Shown piece after piece: positions 46,640 to 60,807 of a stretch of DNA of 64,000 bases. Where the stretch lies: positions 362,501 to 426,500 of the forward strand of contig JAQFVV010000258.1 of NCBI GenBank assembly GCA_028023455.1. Direction: 5' to 3'. Origin of the DNA: Epiperipatus broadwayi. Taxonomy: Eukaryota; Onychophora; Udeonychophora; Euonychophora; Peripatidae. Position 1 is the first letter of the stretch; every line of letters begins with the position of its first letter. The position numbers and the translations under genes are program-made. Below the pieces are notes generated by a model, which saw nothing but the letters and a program-made list of their open reading frames with translations, did not search any database and had not been told where the DNA came from.

Positions 46640-49600
46640 AAAAACAAAGTGAGGCCAAATATTATTTTTATATTTAAAGAAATTATTGTATAGAACTGTA
46701 AAACATGATTACATCACCAAATGCTCAAGGTAAGAATAATTTATTGGCATTTTTTTTATAAGTCAGATATCCATTTTTCTTTTAAAATAAAATTCTGACT
46801 TCATATTAAAAAATTTTTTTTATTTATTTTAAACACAATCAAGAAGAGTGGATCAGAGGGGGGGGTGTCTATATATTTGCAAAATTATGTCATTAGAATT
46901 AAGTTAATTTTAATATATTTATTGAAGTGTAAACTTTTTTAGAAACTTATGTATTGAGCAAAAAGAAAAAAAAATTAATTATTGCAGTAAAACAAAGTTG
47001 CTCATTTTATTCTGTTTATTTTTATAAAGTATATTAAAACTCATAAAAAAATATAATAATATTACATAAATGTATATGTTGGATTTTTATGAAATGACTG
47101 TATATAAGACATATTCAATGCTGTCAAATATAAATCATTTAAAAAAGCAAAATTTGAATGCTGATGACCGTAATCTAATCCAAAACTTATTAATAAATAC
47201 AATAATGAGTGGACTGACGCAAATACATCTACAAAATATGCTTTAAAATTAAAACAAAATACTCAAGGTCTTTACACTATTAGAATATAAATAAAACAAA
47301 CTACTTTCCAAAATCCATATATGTTTGATAAATATATTTATAAAAAGTTTAAATACACGTGCAACAATAAAAAAAAAGAATATTGCTGGGGTGCAAATGT
47401 AACAAACTATGAGCGAAGTGTTAAAAAATGTATGTACATATATATTAAATTTACATCAATAAAAAGCTGAACAAAATAAAAAACTACACATATATGCAGC
47501 AACATATCTACATAAAAAAGGGTAACATTTTCTATAAGTTATTTATATTTAATATATGCAACTATGATTTTGTAAATATGCATATATTTTGGTAAATATG
47601 AAAAATAGCGTATAGATATCAAACATCACAGATGCAGATAAATATTCCTCGTTTACTAAATTCTGTTTGAAAAATGATTTTGTAAATTGCATTATTTATC
47701 ATACATTTCTCACAAAAATAAAGTACTAAGAATGTGCTCTAATTTAATTTAAATAAGGTCATGTATATATATTACATAGCAAATACAGATGATTAGAAAG
47801 ATGTAAATATATATTCAAATTTTGCTAATCTTGTAAACCAGTTTAAAGAATAGTCCTCTTGCACAACATTAAACAGATGGAAAAAATAGGCAATTTGTAA
47901 ATCACTTTTTTAACTGCATTTAGTTAATATACAAATAAATATATCAGGTGAAATGTACAAATGTGACAATGTCCAAGGATTTTCTAATAATTCTAATATA
48001 TATATGATGATGAATAACTTACACATCAACAGACATTTATTACAAAATACGTCTATGTATCTTATTTGTAAATTTTCTTTTGGTCTCATTCAGATCTCAA
48101 TAAAGACAGAGATTCTGATTAAGAAAAATTTATATACTTGTACGCTATAACAATGTTTAATTTAATACCATGCCTTGAGTACTTTTATATTGTAAGATTA
48201 AAAAAAAATTATAATGCTTAGATATAAATATGATAAAATATATAAATTTTAACAATTAATAAAATGCATCACTAACAAAAAATAAAATTTGCTAACCATC
48301 AAAAAATTGAACTTATTGATAATAGAACAAAAGTAGATTAAATTTTAATTTAAAAATATATAAAAAACAAAAACTAAAAGAAATTATTTAAAAAACTGAA
48401 ACAAAAGCAAAACAATTTTGTATTATATTACAACCATTAATTCTAAACAAATTACAACTTTTATAATTAGTTATAACAACAAAAAGAATAAAGCATTATC
48501 ATGTATATATTCATATTTACATACTGGATATATGCATGGATTTTCTATACATTTTTAAGTAATTAATGGCATCTATTATTAAATATATATATATATTGTG
48601 TTTGCTGGGTTTTTTTTTTTATTATTATGATGTTGTTACTTTAATATTATTTGTCAAGCCTTTTCATTTTGATGCATACTTGATCACTGAATCAATAATC
48701 AAAAGGTTTTCTTCATAAATACTAAGTTTAATAAACTTGTTATTCTTTAAATAAATGAGATTCTTTATAAAAATCAATGCCCAATTATTGTAGGAAAACC
48801 CTTCAACATGAGCTTAATAAGAGCTCTAAAATAATGAGATTAAAAATAATATATACAACATAATGATAAATTGTATTGGAAGATTTTAAAAAGCTCTTAA
48901 TATGTACACCTAATCCAAAAAACTATATTAGGGCACTACTTTTAAATTATTATTGATGTGATATAATAAAAATAAAAAACGTAATGACAATGATGATGTA
49001 ACTATAATAATATTTAATGACAGTAGGGTTCTATTTGTAAAAAGATGCATGATATATACCCATTTCTGCCTATTGATCATCAATACACTTGAAGTAAATG
49101 TTACAATATTATGACTTCATATTTATAATATATACATATAGTAGTTTTGATGCTAAAATTGAATGTTAATGGTTTGCCTTTGCACAGAAATCATGTTTAA
49201 AGTTCAAAACTAAATACTATAGATTCATATTTATATATTATTACTTATGATGCTAATACTGAGTGTTAATGATTTATTGCATAATTAACATATATTTACC
49301 CATGACAGTTTCCTTAAAATTGTAAGCATTACATTTTACTAAAATTATAAGTTTCAGTTCTCTCTATAAGTACTTTTTTTTTTAAATTGGTGTAATTCTC
49401 CATTAAAAAAAGTTTAAAAAAATAAAAATATGTAAATTGAATGGGAACTGTGGTATTCAAATTTGATGCCCAAATTGCTTTATTATCTGCCCTCATCTAT
49501 AAATCACCAAAACTATTATTGCTTTGGTTAAAACAATTATTGTTTTCTTTCATCATCTATCTATTATTTTATTTTTGTTCACTCACAAAATTTTCTTCAT

Positions 49601-50059
49601 AAATTTCTGTTTCTTTTTTTAATTAGATAAACCACTTTCTCTTACTTTTTTTTCTGCAGTCAATTATTTCTAAATTTATTTATTCAACTTATTTTTCTTT
49701 AAATACACTTTTAAGATTTCTAAATATTTTTTTCTTTATGTTTATACTTCACATTCCTTATCTTTATACAATACATCTCCCTTTATTTTTCTTTCATATA
49801 TTTGTTAAACTCTTTACTTATATACCTTTTAATTTTAAAATCATTTAAGATTTGCACTATCATATCAAAATTTATATAATTAATACTTATGTTTGGATTA
49901 TAGTTGCATAAATATGTCAAATTGCTATAAAAAATTAAAAAATAAAATGTTTACATTTCACTTTCCATACTTATATCATCATCATCATTACTATTTTCAA
50001 TCATTATTTATCAATTGCAGAATGATCTCTAAAAGCTTATATCCAGTTTTTATGATTCC
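46640..50059. other. AT-rich intergenic DNA, no feature seen
   Basis: The sequence is very AT-rich with many short A runs. G runs occur near 46858. I see no gene, RNA or organised repeat. Parts of an extended Toll 3' UTR could lie at its start. Confidence 0.5.
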
Positions 50060-50570
50060 TAGCTTTTCTTCCCCATAATGCACCTGGGATCCAGCAACAT
50101 GTTTAGCTCAATTCCATTTCAGTTTCTTATATTTCTTTTAGATAATATCAATGATGCGAGTTGTTCTCTCACCCATGAATTCTATTTTCAATCTCTTCTT
50201 GTTATTTCTAATATACACCTCTCCATACTTCGTAAAATGGTCTGAAGTCTCAGAATTGTTCCTCTATTAAGTGTCCAAATCTCGTAAGAACACATTTATT
50301 AAAAACTATCCTTTTCAAATACATAGGCACAATTCATTAAAAATATTCAATCTTTTTAACAAAAGCATGTATCCAAGTTTAACTCTATGATTAATATTTC
50401 AATTTGTATTAATAATTTGAATGAGATATTTGTAGTTATCAATTTCTAATTCATGACTATCAATCTTATCAAAGAATTGTTCACTTATTTATTGATTAAT
50501 GTTTTGGGAACATAAATCTATTTATAATTATTTGGATTCAAGATCTACTTTTTAAGTCTAATATAAAGGA
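50060..50570 (-). mobile_element. RTE-type LINE fossil, C-terminal reverse transcriptase part
   Basis: Minus-strand frames, with several stops and shifts, give ELEIDNYKYLIQIINTN, then INHRVKLGYMLLLKRLNIFN, then KYGEVYIRNNKKRLKIEFMG, then ERTTRIIDII and finally KKLKWN.AKHVAG. In RTE-like elements the matching blocks are Y.YLG..I, the EI..RI..AW..F segment, the RL...Q..MER..LGIS segment and KW.WAGHVAR. The order and spacing agree. The catalytic YADD box would lie further upstream and is not seen. Confidence 0.6.
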
Positions 50571-52334
50571 GATAATTGAACGATTGGGAAAGAAAACAAA
50601 CGGTGAGAATTCGAAGATAGGAGGGAAAACTAGATACCGAATTTATAAAAATATTTTGCAGTACTGGATGCACAATAATCCAGAGCAGTGTCTAATATTG
50701 TACATAAAAAAAAATACCATTGGAAAAAAAGTAGACAATAATAGAAACAAATAATCTGCCAGAATATTTAGATCAAAACTAAGTAATTGTAAAATCTTTT
50801 TTTTTTTTTTTTTGCAAATAAAACATTTTTTAAATAAAGGAAGTTATAAATGAAACACATTTCTTGATAGTCCATTCAATAGTTTGCAAGTTTTTATTTT
50901 AGAACTCACTTTATATTAGGGATTTATTGTAAATAAGAAAAAAAAATTAGAATAGATGAAAGTATATTGGATGAAGACAAAAATAATGTGAAACCTGCTG
51001 TTTCTTTTTGCAAACAAAGATGTTCAAATACTGAAATAATTCAAATTTTTTTTAATGTACTATTCATAATTTTGATGTCAATCCCAAACCACATTAACTC
51101 TAGATCTGTAGCAAGTGATATACAAGAATTTGAATTTAATATTCATTTCAAAAATATAAAGATTGAATACTTAATAATAACATTTTTAAAATGCAGTTTA
51201 TATAAGAATGTTTATAATTTGATCTTAGTAACTAGTTTTACAATAAGGCTATTATTATATACACAGGTTAATCAATAACAATCCTAATACATTTTCATTA
51301 CAATTCACATTAAATATTTTTTCTCAAAAATTGATAACCATTTAATAATAATGCTAAAATGAATCATAGAAGCTTATTTTTGCATAGCACTATTAATTGA
51401 ACAATAAGTAAATAGTAATTAGCTTTGTTATAAACATTTTATATTTTTTTATCTTTCATAACAAATTTATATAATAGATCATATGCATGTACTTTTAACA
51501 TTCATTTGTTAATATTTCAAGAAACTTTCCAATTAGTGGTAATTTTTATTTAAATTGGTTTAATAAAAACAGATAAAAATCCAATCACTTATACATAATG
51601 GATACATCAAACATTCAGTTTATATTTTTCATAGTAAAACTAATATAATAATTTGTATAAGTCCTAAAAATTACTTTGCCGATATTTTTTAGTTAAAATA
51701 AAACAAAGCTATTTAAATTCAATAACTTTTAGTTTTGAAAATGCCAATATATATTTGCAATATGAAATTATAATTTAACAAAAATATTACATATAATATT
51801 TATTTCTCTTATTAAATGTTACAACAATTTATAGTGTTTTTAGTCATAACATTATGAGAAATATAATGGAGTTTCTATTACAAGTACAAATTTCCTTTTT
51901 TTTTTTTAAAGTAATGATTAAATTTTCATATTATGCTTTCTTAAGTATTTAAGTTTCTGACTTTATATATTTTATCTTAGTCTTATGCAAAATGGAATTA
52001 GGATGAAAATTGTTTTTTAAATTCAAATTATATTTTTTACATACAGTGGGTCTCCATTAATTTCTAAAAATTATAAGTTATGGATGTTACCAAGTATAAG
52101 AGATAATCAACTTGTATCAATTTAATTGTGATTTATATCTTTTATCAGAATTTGTTGGCAAAAATTGTCATTTATGCCCAAGACTTTGTTTGTATGGACA
52201 TGTGATTTCCAGAAAAATGCTTATGCAAACTACATCAATCTAGCTAGTATTTTTAAACAATATTATTAAATGATAACACATCATTCACTATTTCAATTTC
52301 TTTGGAAAAAGAAACAATATTATAAATTGTTATT
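50571..52334. other. AT-rich intergenic DNA, nothing firm
   Basis: A short open plus-strand stretch at about 50575-50750 (it includes KEIIERLGKKTNG) looks coding-like but is unidentified. The 103-codon frame at 50967-51278 is unrecognised. Confidence 0.45.
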
Positions 52335-52474
52335 AACTCTACATTTTGTGTCTTGCATTGGTGGTCGAGAGGTCAGCACGACTGCCTTGCACTTGCAGGA
52401 AGTTGTCTAGGTTGCGGGTTCGCATCCTGGCCGATGCTATGACACTTAAAAAAAAAAACTCTACATTTTGTGTC
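52335..52474 (+). mobile_element. Retroposed tRNA-like SINE with target duplication
   Basis: The sequence AACTCTACATTTTGTGTC occurs at both 52335-52352 and 52457-52474, a perfect 18-bp target-site duplication. Between the copies are an 83-base tRNA-like segment (52355-52437), a short unique end (TATGACACTT) and a run of A. The tRNA-like part has a complete 7-bp acceptor stem (GCATTGG with CCGATGC, one G-T pair), an A box in TGGTCGAGAGGTCAG and a B box GGTTCGCATCC (10 of 11 to consensus). It has a weak anticodon arm and one mismatch in the T stem. The arm defects make a functional tRNA unlikely; RNA polymerase III could still transcribe it. The identical duplications imply a recent insertion by LINE machinery. 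Confidence 0.9.
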
Positions 52475-53163
52475 AGTGAAATATATCTATTTTCATAATG
52501 TATAACGCCTTTATTTGAGACAATCATACCAAAAACATCTTGATAATAAATCTATTTCATTAAATGATATCCTTATTCCAAATAACTTAATTTTCACATA
52601 AGCATTTGTGATTATGAAGAGTACAATAATAAGTGAAAAACAAACAATAGAACAGAAATAGTTTAACTGTTGGAAATATTGATAAAGATACAATTGAAAG
52701 AATAATTACAGCTCCTGAAATAGATTATTTTATGGTCCACTAGGAATTTAAAAAAAAGACAATCTTTGAGAAAAATGAAATAAAATTAAATAAAAAGAAC
52801 AGATTAGAAATGCTTGAAAATTGAAGAGATTAAATAAAAAAGACTATTATTAATTAATGAAATAAAAAATTTGGAAAGAAGTTTACAAACAAAAGACAGC
52901 ATTACTGAATATTAGAGTGATATAAAAGGACTTGTCTTTTGGCACAAAACTATTGTGTAACAAGTTAATAATAATCTAGACTAATATACATGATTGCACA
53001 GAATATCATTTACCTTGTAACTAATAATTTCTAGTAATATTTTTTTTTTTTTTAAAAAGTGAACTGATATAACCTTTTACAAATTCTGTTATATCTTTAA
53101 TGCAAAAAAAAATAATATATAGCTTTATATATGTTTAGCTATTATAAGATAATTTATATAAAT
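52475..53163. other. AT-rich intergenic DNA, no feature seen
   Basis: No gene, RNA or repeat was recognised in this AT-rich stretch. Confidence 0.5.
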
Positions 53164-53775
53164 TGACTAGCAGAAAAAATAAATTTTAATCATAACTTTA
53201 TTGTTATCTCACTTAATTTGTAATTCATCACATTGCTCAACATAATAAATGATAACTGGTCATGGAAGTTAGAATCATAGAAATGTAATTAATAAACCAT
53301 TGAACAAATGATGAAGATATGTGTAAGAGATTGTGATCTAGGCCAACTGATGAGTGTTGGCACAAAATGTGCATCTCAGGGATCATTTATCTTTTTCATA
53401 TGTCTTTGGTCATGTTTAGGAATGTGTAATAAAATAGAAGTTTGATATATATATTTAAAAATAAATGCATGAAGTTAAATTATAACATGTGCTATGTACG
53501 TCTTGCTCACTTGAAAAAGTGAAGTGGATATTTCAAAAAGGGTCTATAGTGAGAGAGATTAGTCAGATTTCTAAACCGATGGGTGTTTGTGAAAGGCTTG
53601 AGCCAAGGTGTAAAGTTGCACTGATAAAAATTTGAAAATTATTATATAAACCAACTAGAAAAAAATTGAATTTTAAATATTTAATTTTATTACTTTACAT
53701 AATGTATATGACCACAGTGATCAACATAATAAATAATAACTGATCATGAGAGTTACAATCATAGAAACTTATTTA
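53164..53775. repeat. Pair of diverged direct repeats 480 bp apart
   Basis: CTCAACATAATAAATGATAA then CTGGTCATGGAAGTTAGAATCATAG (about 53236-53280) recurs as ATCAACATAATAAATAATAA then CTGATCATGAGAGTTACAATCATAG (about 53721-53765). Weaker similarity extends upstream in both copies for about 70 bp. Confidence 0.6.
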
Positions 53776-53893
53776 ACGAGACATTTTTCAGTGTAATTTG
53801 CATTTTGTATCTATAGTCATTAGCAGTAAGTTACTTATAAATGAAATAAGGATGGATATTCTAAAATAAAATAAAAAACAGACAAAAGATAAT

Positions 53894-54075
53894 GAATAAA
53901 ACTTAAGTTTTGTGCTGATATACAAAATCAATCCACACATCATATGCGGGTCTTTTACTCGGTTATTAAGACATCTGAATAAGACTTAAGTTTTGTGCTG
54001 ATATACAAAATCAATCCACACATCATATATGCACACATATATGCGGGTCCTTTTACTTTGTTAATAAGACCTCTT
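53894..54075. repeat. Recent tandem duplication of an 83-bp unit
   Basis: GAATAAAACTTAAGTTTTGT and the following ATCAATCCACACATCATAT, then GCGGGTC..TTTTACT, occur twice in tandem. The second copy has about 14 extra bases (TATGCACACATATA) inside. The low divergence suggests a recent event. Confidence 0.85.
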
Positions 54076-57000
54076 GTAATGCTGTCTTAACTTCTTCAGT
54101 AAATTTTAGAAAAGATTTCAATTCTGTGTTTAGTTATATCTTCCCAATATAGTATAACAGATTCAATATGCTAATTTCTGTTATAGCCTCACTGTTTTAC
54201 ACAGCACTTGTAACAGATCGGATATGATAGAGCTATGCTAGAATGATCCTGTTTAATTATGCCTGCAAATTATAATGTTATTTGTAACAAACTGAAAATG
54301 TGCAATGGGAAACAATAACTTAATATAGCTTGAACAAAATATAGCCCAGTACTTGGTCACCCTATGTAACAATAAAAATGGAACCTTGAAATTGGACATC
54401 ATTTGTAACTAAATAAAATATAAATTAAAGAAAAATGATCCCAATTTTACAATCCCAATAAATAATAGTATCGTTCATAACAGAATAAATATAATACTAT
54501 GCTAAATGAATGCTAATCAATAAATAATCATTCAGTATGTAAAATAATCCTTTATATAATTACACATCTGACTGTTAACTATACCAAAACAGTAATGACA
54601 ATCTTTATTTTATGCATCATGAATTCAAACTGCATTTACAATAAATATTAAAAAAAAAAAAAATTATAATTTCAGATACCATAAATATAATCCTTACTTA
54701 AAACAGATTAAAATAAAGCAATTAAATCAAATATCATTGTCTCAAAACCATGATATATCCTTAAGATAGATTTCACTTATAATAGAATGAAAGTAATAAT
54801 AAATCATTAAACTACTAAACTCTAATATACTTAACTAATTAAACATTGCTTATAGTAATATAAACTTATATTAAAATTTAACATTGTTTATATCTAAATA
54901 AAATAGTTCATGAATGATTGAGATGACAACTTTAATATGTCCTATAAGTTTACAATATCTATAATATTTAAATAAATACATAACCCAATAATTAATTTTA
55001 AATCCCAATTAAATGAAATAATAAATTATACTAACTCAGCCATGCTACATTCTTATATTAATTTTACTCTCACTAATTAAGTTAGTTATAATAAAATGAA
55101 ATACTCTAATGATGTAATATCAATGAACCTATTGGATAATCTTAAATCTATAATGTTCAATGATACCAATATATAAAAGAAACTGTAGATTTCTACTGGA
55201 TATTTATTCAAGTACAACAACTAATCACATACATTTATTTTTAATTTCATGTAGCTAGATTACTAAAACTCTATGTTATAATAATCAAAACATGTGATAA
55301 AAATTACTAGTATTTGCTATAATCAAATATGAATATTAAAATTTAATATTTAAACTGGATTTACAATCTATATTAACTAAATTTAAATATAATCAAAGCA
55401 AACTATTCTGAATCATAACAAAATAGAATATATTACTATCAGCTTTATAATTCAACAAAATTAAAGTCTTATTGGTTAATTATGAACTTAATACAATACT
55501 TATCTGATCAATAACAATTTAAATAATACATGCAAATATTTGACTACAATTTCCTTTATTTATCTTCAATAAATATTATTTTGTATCCTCACTAACTATC
55601 AAATCAATACTGATACAATTTCTATTTTTATATGATTGTTACTTGTAATTAACTAAATAATTATAACAACTTCTAATTATTCATTAAATATCTAATATGA
55701 AATTTAATAATTTATTGTCATACCAAGTTTATACCTAATTAGATAATAGCCATTGAATTCAATACAAAAAAATACTCACCAATCCTGAAATTTGATTTCC
55801 AAATTATTCTATGATTATCTCAAATAACTTTTGTGGTATAGTCAGTTAATCTCATCCATCTTGAATGTGATTAATTAATGAATTCATATTGGACAAATGA
55901 ACAATAATCAGACACGTTTGTTTGTTTTAAGTTAAATTAAAATTTATTATAAATGAATATCAATTATATAATTAAAAAATATGTATATGGTAAATAGATC
56001 ATAAACAATATATACAACTATGATCTAATGGTATGCCTGATAGATCATCAATTGACATTACTTTCATATTTAAATAGGTGATTACACACCAATCTTCAAC
56101 TATTTGATAGTAAATACAAACACATATGTCTATGTATACTTATATAAAAATAATTAATTGAACTACAAATATATATGAATCCCTTATCTGTTAATATAAA
56201 TTTAAGAGAACAAAATAAAATAAATACTTATTGCAATATAATCTTTTTGAACTCCTAATATAAGTGACATATCTCAATTTAATTTATAATCAATAAATTT
56301 TAAAAAATTAATATTTTAAATTAAAATAATAATTATCATGCTTCACAAAATAAGTTCAAACTTAGGAAAATGTAATTCATATATTTAAGTATGTGAATGG
56401 ATTACTGTTTAACTTAAAATTATATATTATTTATCAATAAATATTATACCCTTTAAATGAATAGAAACATATATATATATATATAGCAATATTGATAAAT
56501 ATAAACAAATGACCAAAGTGATAGTTTTTTAAATACAGAATAGCAACTTGGTTATGATGTATATATCAAACACAATCCAATAACATGCCATTGTTCCAAA
56601 GGAAATATAAATATTCAAGCATATTTTGTCAATTCCGATATTTGTATATATATAACCAGTTTATCCTTATAAATAATTACAATTGGTTTATATGACATTA
56701 CAAACACCATCTTGTATCCATGATGATATGGAGAAATATCCTTTCATGAGCAAATATTGAGTATCTCAAAATAGTACAAATGATTAGATGCTAGCTTTAT
56801 CCAGAATGATATAATGAAAAATTAAAGTGTTTCATATCTTAGAGAAAAATGATTAATCAGTCTGACAAAATTACACTGGCAGATATGATTTTTGTACATA
56901 TTCTGATGTTACTAATATTTATACTCTGTTATTAAAATATAGGAAACATTCATTTTAAAGGATAAAAATATTCATATGGTTTATAAGCAATGAAACATTT

Positions 57001-58149
57001 TCAGCAACTTTTCATTTTTATAATACATTGTCATTCCTCATAAATCTTCGACAAACTACTCAGTTCATGATAAATGATATTGACCCCTACATTTATTCTT
57101 AGTTAACTATATACTTTTAAAATAAATAAAAGAAAATTACGTAAAAAAATTTAGATGTGCTTCTATTGAAACTAAACACGGAGTTGTTTTTTTTTTTTGA
57201 TTCAGTCCTATTTATAACTTTTCCCATTTACATCATAAAAAACTACAGTAATGTTCCAAATTAACTCTGGTTAATTTTAAGCAGTGTTTCTCTAATAAAA
57301 ATTGTATTGTACAACTAATAAAAATAAATATTTTTAGAATTATTATATACAATAATAATCCTAATACAAATATTAATTTTCATTACAACAAATTAAACAA
57401 TTTACACCACCTTTTCAATATATTACACTGGAAATATATTTTTCGTACATATCTGCTCATGATAATATTACACAAATGAAAAGGACAAATATATTTAAAA
57501 TATTAAGCATTTAGTTATATCATTTATAATTTACTATAGTGAATATAGTAATGAAAAAGAAATATACAATAATGAAAGAATAAGAATTTTATCCAAACTA
57601 CATGTTTTATTATTCACATATCCATTTTTTCCTTTCTAAAATGAATAAAATCAATTTCCAATCTTACACAATACAATTAATAATAAACAATTTTATATCA
57701 ATACTGTTACCAAAGCAACTCAGTTCAATGTTTCATAATTTAATACATCTGGCATTTGACCATATAATGAAACTTATCTCAAACTTCAGTAGATACAATA
57801 ACAATGTATTGAATGTCTTCAAGGTAATCTTTATAGCATAACTGACATCTATTTCACCTGTGAAAACAATACTTAAGTTCCCTGAAATTTAAAAAACAAA
57901 AAAAAATCTATTAAAATTCTTCTCCATCACATCATTAATCCAATGAAGATATACTCATAAATATATAGATTGAATAAATCAAACAAGCTGAATCATATAC
58001 TAATTAGACATATGATATTGTCATTGTATTTTCAGAATATTATGGAGAATTCGTAAAATTGTACCAATAGCATTACAGTACATTGATATGTAGCCAATGC
58101 CTATCATGCATACAAAAAAATTTGGAAAATAATAGCTTCAAGTTCGATT
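54076..58149. other. Very AT-rich, G-poor intergenic DNA
   Basis: From about 54400 to 56300 the plus strand is notably poor in G and has no long homopolymers. I see no gene, no RNA and no clear periodicity by eye. The open frame at 57602-57841 is unrecognised. Confidence 0.5.
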
Positions 58150-58930
58150 AATAAATTAGTTAGTTATACAACTATAATGATCCTATCTTTAAATTATTCA
58201 CTGCAATAATAGCACAATGAAGTAAGCAAGCTTACCATTTTATCTAAAAGCAACAAAGATATTGGGGTCAATCCATTTTCTCAATCTGGTAACCTATCAA
58301 ACCAAAACTTGTTGACGACTTCTATTATTAACCCATCAATCACCTTCATTTCCTCAATGTTAATTATTAAATGAAATTATAGGCTGTAGGTAAAAATTCT
58401 GACCCCCGCCTGTATTATCAAAAATAGTAGTTCAAATTAAGAATACTGCTTTTTAATCTAAATCATATTTTAATGTCTGCCTTATGAAGCCACTTACAAA
58501 TAGTTAGACTGACATAAAATAAAACAAAGAACTAGTACACAATCTTGATTAACGTTAATTTTGATTTTAATTGCACAGACTTTTTTACCAATAATATTCC
58601 CTTTTATATCATCAGCATCATTTGTACAATGTTCAAACTTTAAACCACTGCCTCAAAGTTTCTTAATTAATCAAGCCAAATGCCTTATTAACATTGATAA
58701 AAACAATATATAAACCAAATTGTTTTGCAATATCTGATCCTTACATTTGCCTGACAAGGAAAGCCATATCTATAGTGCTTCTTGATTCTCTCAAATTCTT
58801 GAAAGTACAAGTAATGTAAACAATAGTATCCTATGATAACTACTGCAGATTTTTGTGACCCTTTCATTTTATATAAAGGGAAAAACTACAGATCCATTCT
58901 AGAGATCAAAGGATCCTATTAAACTCCTGA
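58150..58930 (-). mobile_element. LINE fossil, reverse transcriptase core (RTE-like)
   Basis: Minus-strand frames give ESRSTIDMAFLVRQM, then FGLYIVFINVNKAFGLIN and ETL. A few stops later come KVCAIKIKINVNQDCVLVLC and a TGGGQNFYLQPI segment. In RTE-like polyproteins the matching blocks are RSTTDMIF..RQLQEK, LY..F.DL.KAFD.V.RE.LW, GVKQGCVLAPTLF and a D..LF.L..L. segment. The catalytic Asp of F.DL.KAFD is replaced (FINV, KAFG), so the copy is dead. It may belong to the same family as 50060-50570. Confidence 0.65.
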
Positions 58931-60714
58931 AGCTTTTTCATTTATTGATTTAAAAAGATCTATTTTAATATCATCAAATAATATAGTTGTCCACATCCGA
59001 TAAATTTGTTATTAAATTTCTACTGTTAAATCATTATGTGTCTTAAAAAACAATTTTCTTTTTATATTCAGCCGAAGAAAGAATGGTTTATTAAAAATTA
59101 TATAATGTCTTCTCATTGGTAGCTTGTTTTTCAAATTTATTTGATTATAAATAAAATGTATTTTTATTATATTGTTACCATCTCCCACGTAATTTATATA
59201 CAAATTTTTAATATATATAAATATAAACCCTTATTTTCACATCATAATGTTAACTTACATCATATCGTAAAATGATAATTAACATGATTCTTTTATATAT
59301 TTAAATTAATTCATTTAGATTATTAAAAGCACCTAAGATCAATAAATGAATTTCAAAAATTTGATATTCTAGTTTTAAAAAAAAATGCCTCAACGACTTT
59401 TACTGTAAAAACAATCTAAGCAGAACTACTCTTTCTATATTGGCAGGCATGCATGAATATAAAATATGGACAAAATAACAGAAATATCTATCTTAGTGTC
59501 ACTGATATAAAAAATAGATATAACCATAAGTTTTTTTTTCTCTCAGCAATGATAAAGAATTAAAAAAAGAAAGATTCCTTATATTTCATGAGCCTGTGAG
59601 AATCAATAAACCTGTCAAAATTTTAAATGAGTCAATTTGGATACATGATTAGCAGAAAAATTGATGTTCAAAAATTAATGATGTGATTAATGTTACAATT
59701 AATCTCAAGGGTGATCACTATAAATTTAGCAAAAACAAAAAACCTAAAATAAATTAACAAATCAGTAATTACTAAAAATGACCAATATATTACAAATTTT
59801 TTTAGCAAAATACTGTAAATACTCCGTATTTTATATCAACTTATTGCAGTGACTGTAGAAGAGCATTTAAGTCAGAAAAAACCCTTTAAATTATTACTTT
59901 GCAATATGAATGCTAAACATAAAAATAGTGATGTTCTTGAGCATAATAACTAGCTAATGGATGTTTTCCAAATATTAAAAGATTTGGCAATATAAAGTAT
60001 TCTTTTGGTGCAATAATTTATTTTCAAGCATGCATCATAGCTGAACAATTTAAAAAACCAGGCAATGCAAAAATTCTAACATGATAGATTGTGAGATGTT
60101 TAGATATGTGTCAATGTAAAGCAAGAGAGTTAAAACTAATTAAAAAAACACAATAATAAAGTTAGTAAACCTAATTTGCATACAGTTCACACATTGATCT
60201 AAAGACATGGAAGTAATACTATATATATATATACATCTGCCATAATTTCCTCCACCACACTTTAATTTACATGATATGGAACTGTGGATTATTCTTGAGC
60301 AACAAATAAAAAGTCTGCTTTCACCTGACATGTTTCAGAGAACTATAAATTTAACTTATAGAATGTGAGTAGTTCTTGATTCTTGTATATAATAAATTCA
60401 TATGTTTTTTATCATCAATAGTTATCTCCATTGAATATAATTTATTTTACTCATTCTTCAATTAGTTTTTATTTCTAATGAAGATCCACCATTTCATTTT
60501 ATATTTCTTTCTATAAAATTTTCCAATTTTTAGACAAATAATTAAACATTTAGTTATGATCTAATATAAATGCTTACATGCATTATAATGTTACACTAAG
60601 ATTAAATATAATAAAGCAAAAGACATATATAGGGTACCTTGACAAAATGTTATTGCTATTGGGATTGTCTAAGTGTTGGCTGGTTTTTAATGATATATAT
60701 ATTTCATTTGATGG

Positions 60715-60715
<1 letters not shown>
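58931..60715. other. AT-rich intergenic DNA, no feature seen
   Basis: No recognisable gene, RNA or repeat. Confidence 0.5.
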
Positions 60716-60765
<50 letters not shown>

Positions 60766-60767
60766 TA

Positions 60768-60804
<37 letters not shown>
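60716..60804. repeat. Two long (TA)n microsatellites
   Basis: TA runs at about 60716-60761 and 60770-60804 are separated by AAATATACTG. They explain the tyrosine-isoleucine open frame at 60578-60835. Confidence 0.95.

Positions 60805-60807
<3 letters not shown>

Noticed and set aside
52355-52437. Functional tRNA gene
   Set aside because: The acceptor stem and B box are good, but the anticodon arm has a mismatch and C at position 37, the T stem has a mismatch, and target duplications plus an A tail show retroposition.
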